DNA of 64,000 bases, taken from contig NZ_JBLWFK010000004.1 in assembly GCF_048323675.1 (NCBI RefSeq), forward strand, positions 62,001 to 126,000. The letters are read 5' to 3'. Positions 54,266 to 63,192 of this stretch are shown here, in pieces (positions within the stretch are counted from its first letter, which is position 1; every line of letters begins with the position of its first letter). Position numbers and translations under genes: made by a program. The DNA is from Mangrovimicrobium sp048323675. GTDB taxonomy: Bacteria > Pseudomonadota > Gammaproteobacteria > Pseudomonadales > Halieaceae. Below the pieces are notes generated by a model. That model saw only the letters and a program-made list of their open reading frames with translations, was not told where the DNA came from and ran no database searches.

Positions 54266-55098
54266 CGCTCTTTTTCGGCGACCAGGAATTCGTACAGGGC
54301 TTTCTTGCGCAGGCCCGACCAGTCCGCGACCACCGCGGCGGCCCGCTTTGCCGGGAGCTCCTGCGCCAGTCGGCGCAACAGGCTCGCGGTGCTTTCGTCC
54401 AGTTCCGCCTCCCGCTGGCTGGCACCAGCCACCAGCAGGACGATCTCGCCCCGCTGCTGGTTGGGATCCGCCGCGATCCACGACTGCAACGCGCCCAGCG
54501 GCGCCCGGTGGATGGTCTCGAAGGCCTTGGTGAGTTCCCGCGCCAGCACCGCTTCGCGGTCCTCGCCGAAGACTTCTGCCATCGCCACCACCGTCTCGAG
54601 AACCCGGTGGGGCGCTTCGTAGAACACCAGGGTGTGCGGTTGGGCCGCCAGTTCCTGCAGGCGCTTTTCCCGCGCCACCGCCCTTGCCGGCAGGAAGCCC
54701 TCGAACAGGAAGCGATCGGTGGCCAGTCCACCGGCGGAGAGAGCCGCTATCGCGGCACAGGCGCCGGGTACCGGAATGACCGCTACGCCCTGCTCCTGGG
54801 CCGCGCGGATCAGCGGGTAACCGGGGTCGGAGATCAGCGGTGTCCCGGCATCGGATACCAGCGCGACACTACCGCCCCCGGACAGAGTCTCCAGCAATCG
54901 CGCCTGGGCGCCGGCGTCGCTGTGCTCGTGGTAGGCGACCAGCCTGCCCTCAATACCCAGGTGTTGCAGCAGGCGACGGCTGTGGCGGGTGTCCTCGGCG
55001 GCAATCAGGTCCGCGCCGGACAGCACCTCCACCGCCCGCCCGGTAATATCACCGAGATTGCCGATGGGCGTTGCAACAATGTAAAGACCCGAATCCAC
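54262..55098 (-). CDS. rsmI: 16S rRNA (cytidine1402-2'-O)-methyltransferase RsmI
   Basis: Partner of RsmH: methylates the 2'-O of C1402 in 16S rRNA. The tetrapyrrole-methylase fold is marked by YIVATPIGNLGDIT, AEDTRHSRRLLQHLGI, VSDAGTPLISDPGYPLI, PGACAAIAALSAGGL, FEGFLPA and VFYEAPHRVLETV. It starts with GTG 55098, 5 bases after AAGGGG; 278 residues. It is divergent from lpoA, the standard arrangement. Confidence 0.96.
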   Translation of the reverse strand: MDSGLYIVATPIGNLGDITGRAVEVLSGADLIAAEDTRHSRRLLQHLGIEGRLVAYHEHSDAGAQARLLETLSGGGSVALVSDAGTPLISDPGYPLIRAAQEQGVAVIPVPGACAAIAALSAGGLATDRFLFEGFLPARAVAREKRLQELAAQPHTLVFYEAPHRVLETVVAMAEVFGEDREAVLARELTKAFETIHRAPLGALQSWIAADPNQQRGEIVLLVAGASQREAELDESTASLLRRLAQELPAKRAAAVVADWSGLRKKALYEFLVAEKER

Positions 55099-55224
55099 GA
55101 TTACCCCTTATACTAGTCGCGGCCTGGCCGGCGAATGCCAACCCGTCACGCTGGCAGTGACGCGCCAATTCAGGCAACGTAGTAGCGACTGCTACTGAAT
55201 CCCGATTAACCCGCGCAGGATAGC

Positions 55225-57036
55225 ATGACAGCCCTCCCATCCCCGCCCTTTCGTCGTATCCGTTGGTTCCTTTGCACAGCAGCGCTGGCCCTGCTGGGCG
55301 CCTGCGCCGGGGGCCCGCGCCCCGTGGACGAGACACCCACCGTAGCGGTATCGACAGTCACCCGGCCGCAGGCCTGGCGGGTGGAGCCGGAGCCGGTGGC
55401 AACGGACAGCGACTGGGAACCGGAATTCGCCGCCGCCGAGGAGGCACTGCAGCGGCTCAACTGGATGGACGCCGAGACCGCCCTGCGCCCGCTCGAGAGC
55501 AGCCCGCTGAATGCCTACGATGGCCAGCAGCTGGCATTTTTCCGCGCCCGTATTGCCCACGTTCGCGGCAAGGAGGCGGACGCGCTGGAGCAGCTCGCCT
55601 GGCTGGAGCAGGCCAACCTGCCGCCGGAACTGGACTACAAGGTCTACGCCTTCCACCAGCGCCTCCTGCACCTGACCGGGGACTACCTCGAAGCCGCCCG
55701 CCAGGGCCTGACCGCGCTGCAGTTTTCCGGCAGCGGCGACAAGGTTGAATTGAAACAGGCTGTCTGGCGCGACCTGCAGCGCAGCCGCAACAGCGAACTG
55801 CAAAGCGCGCTGGCGCACGCCAGTGATCCCGAGTGGCAGGGCTGGCTGGAACTGGCTCTGCTGGCGCGGCAGCCCGAGCGCGACCTCGGTCGCGCCCTGC
55901 AGCAGTGGGAGGCGGCACACCCCGCGCACAGCGCGGCCCATCCGCTGCCCGGCGGTTTGGAGGAACTGGCGCAGAACCGGCAGAGAATCGATCACGTGGC
56001 GCTGATCCTGCCACTCAGTGGGCGCCTGGCGGCCGCCGGGCAGGCGGTCCGCGACGGCTACCTCGCCGGGTACTTCCAGGCGCGCGAGCTCGGCTCGGCC
56101 CCGTCTCACCTCACCGTTATCGACAGCGAGACCTATCCCGGCGCCATCGAGGCCTACCAGTACGCGGTAGCCAGCGGCGCGCAACTGGTCATCGGCCCGC
56201 TGCGCAAGGAGTCGGTCGCCGAACTGGATGCCCTGATCGACCGGCCGGTGCCGATCATTGCACTGAACCGGGTGGACGGCTTCCCCCGGACTGAATCGGC
56301 CAGCCTGTTCCAGCTGGCCCTCGCCCCCGAGGACGAGGTGCGCTGCCTCGCGGACCGCGCATTCGGTGAAGGTATCCGCCGTATCCTCGTACTGCGCCCC
56401 GCCGGCGAATGGGGCGACAAGGCCGAAAGTACCCTGCAGGACCGCTGGGCCTCCCTCGGCGGCAGCATCGCCGACCGGGTCACCTACAGCGGCACTGAGG
56501 AGTATTCGGAATCCGTCAAGGCGGGTCTGGGTATCGCCGCCAGTGAAGCGCGCCGCACCCGGCTGCGGGAAATGCTGGCGACCAACATCGAGTTCACCCC
56601 GCGCCGTCGCCAGGACATCGACGCCGTCATCCTGCTGAGCCCCGGACCGGCGGACGCCCGCGCGCTCAAGCCCCTGCTGGCTTTCTACTATGCCGGCAGC
56701 CTGCCGGTCTACGCCCCCTCCGGCGTCTACAGCGGCCATCCGGACAACCGGGACCGCGACCTCACCGGGGTGCGCGTGGTGGAAATTCCCTGGCTGCTCG
56801 ACAGCGACCCCTCCCTGCGCGGGCAGCTGACCCAGGCAGGGCTCGAGGACTACCCGCGGCTCAATGCCCTGGGGGCCGATGCCTACCTGCTGCAATCCCG
56901 GCTCAGCCAGCTGGATGCCGGGCCCGCTGCGCTGCTGCGCGGCAACACCGGCCTGCTCAGCCTCAATACCAGCAACCAGGTCGAGCGCGACCTGCCGCTG
57001 GCGGAATTTGATGGCGGTCGCCTCAAGCCGCGCTAG
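55225..57036 (+). CDS. lpoA: outer-membrane lipoprotein LpoA, activator of PBP1a
   Basis: A lipoprotein that reaches from the outer membrane through the sacculus to stimulate PBP1a. The signal peptide ends in the lipobox LLGAC (Cys27). A TPR-like N-terminal domain (about 60-240) is followed by a periplasmic-binding-protein-like C domain (HVALILPLSGRLAAAGQAVRDGYLAGY; LVIGPLRKESV; YAGSLPVYAPSGVYSG). At 603 residues it is close to the usual length. It heads the lpoA-yraN-diaA-dolP operon. Confidence 0.93.
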   Translation: MTALPSPPFRRIRWFLCTAALALLGACAGGPRPVDETPTVAVSTVTRPQAWRVEPEPVATDSDWEPEFAAAEEALQRLNWMDAETALRPLESSPLNAYDGQQLAFFRARIAHVRGKEADALEQLAWLEQANLPPELDYKVYAFHQRLLHLTGDYLEAARQGLTALQFSGSGDKVELKQAVWRDLQRSRNSELQSALAHASDPEWQGWLELALLARQPERDLGRALQQWEAAHPAHSAAHPLPGGLEELAQNRQRIDHVALILPLSGRLAAAGQAVRDGYLAGYFQARELGSAPSHLTVIDSETYPGAIEAYQYAVASGAQLVIGPLRKESVAELDALIDRPVPIIALNRVDGFPRTESASLFQLALAPEDEVRCLADRAFGEGIRRILVLRPAGEWGDKAESTLQDRWASLGGSIADRVTYSGTEEYSESVKAGLGIAASEARRTRLREMLATNIEFTPRRRQDIDAVILLSPGPADARALKPLLAFYYAGSLPVYAPSGVYSGHPDNRDRDLTGVRVVEIPWLLDSDPSLRGQLTQAGLEDYPRLNALGADAYLLQSRLSQLDAGPAALLRGNTGLLSLNTSNQVERDLPLAEFDGGRLKPR

Positions 57037-57072
57037 CTACAATGGTCCCCTGTGCAGTGACAGGGGGCCGCC

Positions 57073-57429
57073 GTGTCTTCAGGAGACTACTACGAAGTGC
57101 GCGCGGCGCAGTGGCTGCAGGCCCGGGGGCTGCACATCCTGGCCCGCAACTTCCGCTGCCGCTGTGGAGAAATCGACCTGATCGCCCGCGACCGGCAGCA
57201 CCTGGTGTTTGTCGAGGTACGCGCCCGCAGCAATCCCCGCTTCGTATCCGCCGCCGCCTCGGTCGACCAGCGCAAACAGCGGCGCCTGCTGCGCAGCGCC
57301 CAGTTGTTCCTGCAGCAGCACCCGCAACTGGCCCGGATGCCCTGCCGATTTGACGTCATCGCCTTCGACCCGCGACAATCCGTTCCGGACGCGCAGCCAC
57401 ACTGGATACGCGCCGCCTTCACCAGCTGA
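57073..57429 (+). CDS. yraN: YraN (UPF0102) nuclease-fold protein
   Basis: A 118-residue protein starting at GTG 57073. The restriction-endonuclease-like motif is visible: AAQWLQARGLHILARNFRC, then GEIDLIARDRQHLVFVEVRAR, which has the D-x(n)-E-x-K/R layout of this fold. The family is conserved but has no settled biological role; a Holliday-junction-resolvase-like fold is known. It lies 36 bp after lpoA and is part of the same operon. Confidence 0.93.
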   Translation: MSSGDYYEVRAAQWLQARGLHILARNFRCRCGEIDLIARDRQHLVFVEVRARSNPRFVSAAASVDQRKQRRLLRSAQLFLQQHPQLARMPCRFDVIAFDPRQSVPDAQPHWIRAAFTS

Positions 57430-57444
57430 CCCGCCGGGGCGAAA

Positions 57445-58044
57445 GTGGACTACTACGAGATCATCGCCGAGCGCTTTCAGGGCACCATCGAACACATCGC
57501 CATGAGCGTGGACCAGATTGCCGGCCCACTGACCCGTGGCAGTGACCTGGTGTGCCAGTCCCTGCTCGAGGACAGGAAACTGCTCTGCTGCGGCGCCGGT
57601 GCCGGCGCCGCCCTCGGCCAGCTGTTCGTGGCCGGCATGCTCTCCCGCCTCGACCAGGAGCGCCCGCCGCTGCCGGCCATCTGCCTCAACGCGGACAGCG
57701 CCGCCCTCTGTGCGATCACCGGCGACAGCGGCCCCGGCCACGCCTATGGCCGCCAGATCCACGCGCTGGCCCAGGAAGGCGACGTGCTGCTGGTGATCAG
57801 CAGCGGCGGCAACAATCCCAGCCTGGAGCAGGCGGTCGCCGCGGCGCGGGAGCGGAACATGCGGCTGGTTGCCTTGTCGAATGACGCGGACAGCGCCCTG
57901 CCGGAACTGCTCGGCCCGGGGGACGTGTTGATCGAAGTGGACGGGCACAGCCGCTCGCGCATCATCGAATTACAGGTGATGTGCCTGAACCTGCTGAGCC
58001 AGTTGATCGAGTATGGAATTTTCGGAAGTTACAGCCAGGACTGA
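57445..58044 (+). CDS. diaA: SIS-domain protein DiaA/GmhA-like
   Basis: A 199-residue SIS-fold protein from GTG 57445 with LLCCGAGAGAALGQLFVAGML, DVLLVISSGGNNPSL and RSRIIELQVMCLNLL. The family includes phosphoheptose isomerase GmhA and DiaA, the DnaA-binding initiator regulator. Position between yraN and a BON lipoprotein matches E. coli diaA. The two are hard to separate by sequence alone; context favours DiaA. Confidence 0.85.
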   Translation: MDYYEIIAERFQGTIEHIAMSVDQIAGPLTRGSDLVCQSLLEDRKLLCCGAGAGAALGQLFVAGMLSRLDQERPPLPAICLNADSAALCAITGDSGPGHAYGRQIHALAQEGDVLLVISSGGNNPSLEQAVAAARERNMRLVALSNDADSALPELLGPGDVLIEVDGHSRSRIIELQVMCLNLLSQLIEYGIFGSYSQD

Positions 58045-58050
58045 CATTCA

Positions 58051-58623
58051 ATGAAAAACCTGTTTTTCACCCTTATCACCCTTTCACTGCTCACCCTGAC
58101 AGGCTGCGGCAACATGCTCGCCAGCGTGAACAAGGACACCATCCCGGAGGACGAGGGAGAACGTACGCTCGGGCGCTGGGTAGAGGACGAAAATATCGAG
58201 ACCAAGGCGCTGGTCAATATCAACGCCGCCAGTGAGCAATTCGACAGCGCCCACCTGATTGCAGTCAGCTATAACGGCTATGTGCTGCTGGCCGGCCAGG
58301 TGCAGAGCCAGGAGCTGAAAAACCAGGCGACGGAAATCGTGCGCCAGATCCGCGGCGTAAGGCGGATCTACAACGAACTGGAAATCGCCGCACCCAGCTC
58401 GGCGATGACCCGGACCTCCGATACCTGGATCACCACCAAGGTGAAATCCTACCTGCTCGCCAACCCCAATACCCAGGGCTACCGGGTGAAGGTGGTGACT
58501 GAAAACGGCGTCGTCTACCTGATGGGCCTGGCGACCAGCGCCGAGGTTGACCGCGTCGCCGAACAGGCCGCCCAGCTCTCCGGCGTGCAGCGCGTCGTCA
58601 AGCTGTTCGAACTGATCGACTGA
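58051..58623 (+). CDS. dolP: dual BON-domain lipoprotein DolP (YraP)
   Basis: A 190-residue lipoprotein with signal peptide and lipobox LTLTGC (Cys19). Two BON domains follow: about 45-113 (IETKALVNINAA to VRRIYNELEI) and 123-190 (ITTKVKSYLLANPN to VQRVVKLFELID). DolP supports outer-membrane integrity and BAM function at division sites. It starts 6 bp after diaA and ends the operon, converging with rnhB. Confidence 0.92.
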   Translation: MKNLFFTLITLSLLTLTGCGNMLASVNKDTIPEDEGERTLGRWVEDENIETKALVNINAASEQFDSAHLIAVSYNGYVLLAGQVQSQELKNQATEIVRQIRGVRRIYNELEIAAPSSAMTRTSDTWITTKVKSYLLANPNTQGYRVKVVTENGVVYLMGLATSAEVDRVAEQAAQLSGVQRVVKLFELID

Positions 58624-58642
58624 TCCCGCGTTGCGGGCGGGC

Positions 58643-59245
58643 TCAGTCCTGCCCTGAAAGAAGCGCCCGCACCGGGGCAAAACTGCGCCGGTGCGCCGGG
58701 GTCACGCCCAGTTCGCGCAGGGCGGCCAGGTGGACCGCGGTGGGATAGCCCTTGTGGGCGGCGAAACCATAGCCGGGGTAAAGCGCTTCCAGCTCGACCA
58801 GCTCCGCGTCGCGCTGGACCTTCGCCAGGATGGATGCCGCGGCGATCGCCGGCACCCGGTCGTCGCCTTTGACCACGGGTTCCGCCCGGTAGGGCCAGCG
58901 CGGCAGTCGGTTGCCGTCCACCAGCACGAAACCCGGCTGCGGCACCAGGCCCTCGACCGCCCGGTGCATGGCCAGCAGGGAGGCCTGCAGGATGTTCAGC
59001 TCATCGATTTCCGCCACCGAGGCGCGGGCCACACACCAGCCCAGGGCACGGGCGCGAATCTCCTCGGCCAGCGTCTCGCGGCGCGCGGCTGTCAGCTTCT
59101 TCGAATCCCGCAGTCCGGCTATCGGCCGTGCCGGGTCGAGGATCACCGCGGCGGCCACCACGTCCCCGGCCAGCGGGCCGCGCCCGACCTCGTCGACCCC
59201 GGCGATGTCGGCGCCCTCCCAGCTCGGTTCGAACAGGTCCTTCAC
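58643..59245 (-). CDS. rnhB: ribonuclease HII
   Basis: Removes ribonucleotides and RNA primers from DNA-RNA hybrids. The catalytic carboxylates lie in GVDEVGRGPLAGDVVAAAV (Asp and Glu) and in FVLVDGNRLP; DSKKL and ASILAKVQRD are also conserved, with GYGFAAHKGYPT near the end. It is 200 residues with a GTG start in a GTGA overlap with lpxB. In E. coli dnaE follows; here dolP lies beyond on the other strand. Confidence 0.96.
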   Translation of the reverse strand: MKDLFEPSWEGADIAGVDEVGRGPLAGDVVAAAVILDPARPIAGLRDSKKLTAARRETLAEEIRARALGWCVARASVAEIDELNILQASLLAMHRAVEGLVPQPGFVLVDGNRLPRWPYRAEPVVKGDDRVPAIAAASILAKVQRDAELVELEALYPGYGFAAHKGYPTAVHLAALRELGVTPAHRRSFAPVRALLSGQD

Positions 59246-60381
59246 CGCGGGTGCGCCTGCAGCAGCTGCCTTACCGCGGCCGCGCTGGTGGCGGCAAAAT
59301 CGCAGCGCAAGCGCTGGTGAATCGCGTCAAAGCCCGCCACCTGTCGCTCGCGGACCGCAGCCTGCGACAACACTTCCCACACACTCTGCACCAGGTTCTC
59401 CGGGGTCGCCTGGTCCTGGATCAGTTCGGGCACCAGCCGCGTTCCCGCAAGCACATTGGGCAGCGCCGCGAACTCGGTCCTGACCAGACGCGATACCAGC
59501 GCCCAGGTCAGGGGCGACAGGCGATAGGCGACGACCATCGGCCGCTTCAGCAGGCAGGCCTCCAGGGTCGCCGTGCCGGAGGCGAGCAATACCGCGTCAG
59601 CCGCCGCCATCACCTCGCGGGAACGACCATCCACGAGCGTCACCGGCAGCTCCGGGAAAAGCTGCAGTTGTGCGCGAACCTGTGCAGCCCGCGCATTGCT
59701 GGCGGTGGGGATGACAAAGGAGAGCGCCGGGTCGCGCTGCAGCAACAGGCTGGCCGCCTGGAGAAACAGGGGTGTCAACAGCTGGACCTCCCCTCCACGG
59801 CTGCCGGGCAGTAACGCCAGCAAGCGCCCCCTGGGCTGCAGGCCCAACGTTTCCCGGGCCTCCGCCTGGTTCACCCGGTCCGGAATTTCGTCCGCCAGCG
59901 GATGGCCGACAAAACTCACGGGAATGTCGTTGTCGCGATAGATCCCGGTCTCGAAGGGAAACAGGCAGAGCATGTGATCCACCGAGCGCTTGATACCCCT
60001 GATCCGCCCCTGGCGCCAGGCCCATACCGAGGGACTGACCAGGTGGGCCGTACGCACCCCGGATGCGCGCAGCTTGCGCTCCAGGCGCAGGTTGAAATCG
60101 GGGGAGTCGATGCCGATGAACAGGTCCGGAGGGGCATCGCGGAAATGGCGGTAGACGGCGCCGCGAATCCGCAGCAGTTCCGGCAGGCGCTTGAGCGGCT
60201 CGGTGAAGCCCATGACCGAGAGGCGGTCCATCGGGAACATGCTCTGCAGCCCCTGCTCGGCCATCAGGGGACCGCCGATACCTTCTACAGTGAGTTGCGG
60301 GTAGTGCTGCCGCAGCGCCGCGAGCAGGCGGGCGCCGAGGATATCACCGGAGGCTTCGCCCGCGAGTACGCCGATACGCAC
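59242..60381 (-). CDS. lpxB: lipid-A-disaccharide synthase LpxB
   Basis: Joins UDP-diacylglucosamine and lipid X to the lipid A disaccharide (GT19). It begins GTG at 60381: MRIGVLAGEASGDILGARLL. Other marks are EGIGGPLMAEQGLQSM, RLSVMGFTEPL, IGIDSPDFNLRLERKL, LVSPSVWAWRQGRIRGIKR, FVGHPLADEI, LLPGSRGGEV and ASGTATLEACLL. It has 379 residues, normal length. It is 5 bp after lpxA and overlaps rnhB. Confidence 0.96.
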   Translation of the reverse strand: MRIGVLAGEASGDILGARLLAALRQHYPQLTVEGIGGPLMAEQGLQSMFPMDRLSVMGFTEPLKRLPELLRIRGAVYRHFRDAPPDLFIGIDSPDFNLRLERKLRASGVRTAHLVSPSVWAWRQGRIRGIKRSVDHMLCLFPFETGIYRDNDIPVSFVGHPLADEIPDRVNQAEARETLGLQPRGRLLALLPGSRGGEVQLLTPLFLQAASLLLQRDPALSFVIPTASNARAAQVRAQLQLFPELPVTLVDGRSREVMAAADAVLLASGTATLEACLLKRPMVVAYRLSPLTWALVSRLVRTEFAALPNVLAGTRLVPELIQDQATPENLVQSVWEVLSQAAVRERQVAGFDAIHQRLRCDFAATSAAAVRQLLQAHPR

Positions 60382-60386
60382 CGGGA

Positions 60387-61157
60387 CTAGCGGACGATAC
60401 CGCGCTCCGAGGCGCGTATGGAGTCGATCAGGATTCTCACTTCCGGCGTCTCGCGCAGCATGGTCTCCAGTCGCTGCATGGCCACGTCCAGGGTGAGCCC
60501 CTGGCGGTAGACAATCTTGAAGGCCCGGCGCAGCTGGCTGATGGTCTCGTTGGAAAAGCCGCGCCGCCGCAAGCCCTCGACATTGATGGTCTTGGCTTCC
60601 GCCGGTTGGCCGCTGACCGTCACGAACGCAGGTACGTCCTTGCCGATTCCCGTCGCCATGCCGCTGAAACTGTGCGGCCCGATCTTGCAGAACTGGTGAA
60701 CCAGGGTGTAGCCGGAGAGGATGGCCCAGTCACCGACCTGCACATGCCCCGCCAGTGCGACGTTATTCACCAGGATCGTGTGGTTGCCCACCACGCTGTC
60801 ATGGCCGATATGCACGTAAGCCATGATCAGGTTGTTGTTGCCAATGGTGGTTTCGCTGCGATCCTGCACCGTGCCGCGGTGAATGGTCACGTTCTCGCGG
60901 ATGATGTTGTTGTCGCCGATCACCAGGCGGGTGGGCTCGTTGTGGTACTTCAGGTCCGGTGTGGCTTCGCCGATACTGGAAAACTGGTAGATGTGGTTGT
61001 TGGCCCCGATGGTCGTCGGACCCCGGACAATCACGTGTGGTTCGATAATGGTGCCCGGACCGATTTCCACGCCCGACCCCACCAACGACCACGGCCCGAC
61101 CTGGACGTCCGCCGCGAGGCGGGCACCCGGGTCGATGATAGCGGTTTCGTGGATCAT
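60387..61157 (-). CDS. lpxA: UDP-N-acetylglucosamine acyltransferase LpxA
   Basis: First acylation of lipid A synthesis, on the 3-OH of UDP-GlcNAc. A left-handed beta helix of hexapeptide repeats runs through most of the protein (IDPGARLAADVQVGPWSLV, IGNNNLIMAYVHIGHDSVVGNH, with the catalytic His in AYVHIGHD), and the helical C-terminus has GLRRRGFS. It is 256 residues. The start overlaps fabZ as ATGA. Confidence 0.97.
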   Translation of the reverse strand: MIHETAIIDPGARLAADVQVGPWSLVGSGVEIGPGTIIEPHVIVRGPTTIGANNHIYQFSSIGEATPDLKYHNEPTRLVIGDNNIIRENVTIHRGTVQDRSETTIGNNNLIMAYVHIGHDSVVGNHTILVNNVALAGHVQVGDWAILSGYTLVHQFCKIGPHSFSGMATGIGKDVPAFVTVSGQPAEAKTINVEGLRRRGFSNETISQLRRAFKIVYRQGLTLDVAMQRLETMLRETPEVRILIDSIRASERGIVR

Positions 61158-61585
61158 CTATCGGCGCAAAGAATCGTAGCCGAAGCCGCCAGTTCGCCGT
61201 CCACGTCGGAACTGACGTCAAATTTCCAGATACCGCGGCGCTCGGACACGATAGAGGCGCGCAGCATGATCCGGTCTCCCGGGATGCAGGGGCGCTTGAA
61301 GCGCAGGTTGTCCGCGCCGACGAAATAGTACATGGAGCCGTCCGCAGGGGTTTTGCCTACCGACTTGAAACCGAGGATGCCGGCCGCCTGGGCCATGGCT
61401 TCGACCAGCAGCACGCCGGGAAATACGGCTTTCTCCGGGAAGTGGCCGTTGAAAAACTCCTCGTTGATGGTGAGGTTCTTGTAGGCGACGATGGATTCGC
61501 CCAGGTTAAGCTCCACTACGCGGTCCACCAGCAGGAAAGGATAGCGGTGGGGAAGGTAGGTGCGAATCTCATTGGTTTCCATCAT
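61154..61585 (-). CDS. fabZ: 3-hydroxyacyl-ACP dehydratase FabZ
   Basis: Dehydrates 3-hydroxyacyl-ACP in fatty-acid elongation, competing with LpxA/LpxD for the same substrate. The hot-dog fold motifs are LPHRYPFLLVDRV (catalytic His) and FNGHFPEKAVFPGVLLVEAMAQ (catalytic Glu). It has 143 residues, with two adjacent ATG codons at the start. It is coupled to lpxA by overlap, 30 bp after lpxD. Confidence 0.97.
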   Translation of the reverse strand: MMETNEIRTYLPHRYPFLLVDRVVELNLGESIVAYKNLTINEEFFNGHFPEKAVFPGVLLVEAMAQAAGILGFKSVGKTPADGSMYYFVGADNLRFKRPCIPGDRIMLRASIVSERRGIWKFDVSSDVDGELAASATILCADR

Positions 61586-61615
61586 GGGGAGCGTGATTCC
61601 TTTTACCGGAGCGGG

Positions 61616-62635
61616 TTAACGGTTTTTTTCGCCGGGCTTCTCGACCGCGGCGAGACGCTGGTGGATGCGATCGAGCTGCGCAAAGCGGACGGCGTTTCTG
61701 CGCCACTGCCGCGTTGTGTCCATCGGGGTGCCCGAAGAATAGGACCCGGGTTCAGTGATCGAGCGCGTCACCATGGTCATCCCTGTGACGTGTACACCAT
61801 CGCAGATTTCTACATGGCCGACCACACCGACACCACCGGCAAGCGTACAGTTCGCACCTATAATCGTGCTTCCCGCCAAACCGACGCAACCGGCTATCGC
61901 GGTATTTTTTCCGATGCGACAGTTGTGTGCAATCATCACCTGGTTATCGATGATGACACCGTCACTGATGACCGTGTGGTCCAGCGCGCCGCGATCGATA
62001 GTGGTACAGGCGCCGATCTCCACGTCATCGCCGATCCGCACCCCGCCCAACTGGTGAATCTTTACCCAGCCGTCGGGACCGGCCGCAAACCCGAAGCCAT
62101 CTGCGCCCAGTACCGTCTGCCCATGGACAGTACAGCGCTCTCCCAGCCAGACGTCATGGTAGAGCAGCACACCGGGGTATAAACGGCTGCCGCCGCCGAC
62201 ACGGCTGCCGGCGCCGACGAAACACTGGGCTCCGATCACCGCATCGCGGCCGATCCTGGCACCCGCTTCGATCACCGCGTGCGGTCCGATACTGACGCCC
62301 GGCGCGAGCTCCGCATCGGCGGCCACGACGGCACTGGGGTGGATGCCGGCAAGTGGCCGGGGTGTGCGATCGAACAGCTCGGTCAAGCGAGCGAATACCA
62401 GGTAGGGGTTGGCGGTGGCAAGGCTGTCCACCGGGCACTCGGCGACAAATTCCGGCTGCAGGATGACTGCGGCAGCCCGGGTATCCGCCAGGTCCGCAAG
62501 ATACTTGCGGTTGGAGAGGAAAGAAACCTGACCGGCGCCGGCCTCCGCCAGCGTGGCGAGGCCGGAGACCTGGCGCGTCGCGTCACCTTTCAGCTGCAGG
62601 CTGAAACGACTGGCCAGTTCCCCGAGCGTGATCAC
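61616..62635 (-). CDS. lpxD: UDP-3-O-(3-hydroxyacyl)glucosamine N-acyltransferase LpxD
   Basis: Second acylation of lipid A synthesis, on the 2-amino group. The N-terminal uridine-binding domain (ITLGELASRFSLQLKG; VSFLSNRKYLADLADT) is followed by hexapeptide repeats (IHPSAVVAADAELAPGVSIG; DDVEIGACTTIDRGALDHTVI; IAHNCRIGKNTAIAG). A C-terminal helix closes the protein. It is 339 residues with a GTG start at 62635, 7 bp after skp. Confidence 0.97.
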   Translation of the reverse strand: MITLGELASRFSLQLKGDATRQVSGLATLAEAGAGQVSFLSNRKYLADLADTRAAAVILQPEFVAECPVDSLATANPYLVFARLTELFDRTPRPLAGIHPSAVVAADAELAPGVSIGPHAVIEAGARIGRDAVIGAQCFVGAGSRVGGGSRLYPGVLLYHDVWLGERCTVHGQTVLGADGFGFAAGPDGWVKIHQLGGVRIGDDVEIGACTTIDRGALDHTVISDGVIIDNQVMIAHNCRIGKNTAIAGCVGLAGSTIIGANCTLAGGVGVVGHVEICDGVHVTGMTMVTRSITEPGSYSSGTPMDTTRQWRRNAVRFAQLDRIHQRLAAVEKPGEKNR

Positions 62636-62642
62636 GGGGAGA

Positions 62643-63164
62643 TTACTTCCCGGCGGTGAGCTGGTTCAGTTTGTCGGTCACCTTGGCCGTGATGCTGTAG
62701 CCGGCATCGGCGTGGATCACCGCTTCCTGGCGCATCAGCAGGCCGATACCTTCAGAGGCGATCAGGTCGCGCAGCACGTCCTGGACTTTCGGTGACATTT
62801 CCTGCAGCAGCGCCTGTCCGGCGGCTGCTTCGGCCTGCTTGAGCTTGCCGGCAACGTGCTCCAGGTCGCTCTGCTTGCTGGCCAGTTTCTGGCGCATGCC
62901 GGCCTGCTGGTCCTGGCTCATGACCGCGGAGTCCTTCTGGAACTTCTTCACCAGGTCGTCGAGCTCTTTCTTCAACTGGTCGAATTCAGCCTTGTCTGCC
63001 TTGAAATCGTCCTGGTTGTAGACCTCCTCCAGGCGCTTCTGCGCCAGGTCGGTCTGCAGGATGGCCTCCTGCAAGTTGACCACGGCGATCCTGCCCTGGG
63101 CCATGGCCATGACGGGCATGGTCAGCGCAAGGGTGGTCACAAGGGCTTTCAATAGTTTGGACAC
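62643..63164 (-). CDS. skp: periplasmic chaperone Skp/OmpH
   Basis: A trimeric jellyfish-shaped chaperone that carries unfolded outer-membrane proteins to BAM. The signal peptide MSKLLKALVTTLALTMPVMAMA is cleaved before QGRIAVVNLQEAILQT. Long helices rich in Lys, Glu and Gln follow (KKELDDLVKKFQKDSAVMSQDQ). It is 173 residues with a GTG start 6 bases after GGAG. It lies between bamA and lpxD as in E. coli. Confidence 0.93.
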   Translation of the reverse strand: MSKLLKALVTTLALTMPVMAMAQGRIAVVNLQEAILQTDLAQKRLEEVYNQDDFKADKAEFDQLKKELDDLVKKFQKDSAVMSQDQQAGMRQKLASKQSDLEHVAGKLKQAEAAAGQALLQEMSPKVQDVLRDLIASEGIGLLMRQEAVIHADAGYSITAKVTDKLNQLTAGK

Positions 63165-63192
63165 AATAATCTCCAGGTTCAGGTTATGTTGT

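Noticed and set aside
55192..56895. 567-codon open frame antisense to lpoA
   Set aside because: Shadow of lpoA; low-complexity composition and no start signal.
59220..59240. GGTTCGAA-like sequence resembling a tRNA T-arm
   Set aside because: It lies inside rnhB and no acceptor, D-arm or anticodon arm surrounds it; no tRNA gene was seen anywhere in the window.
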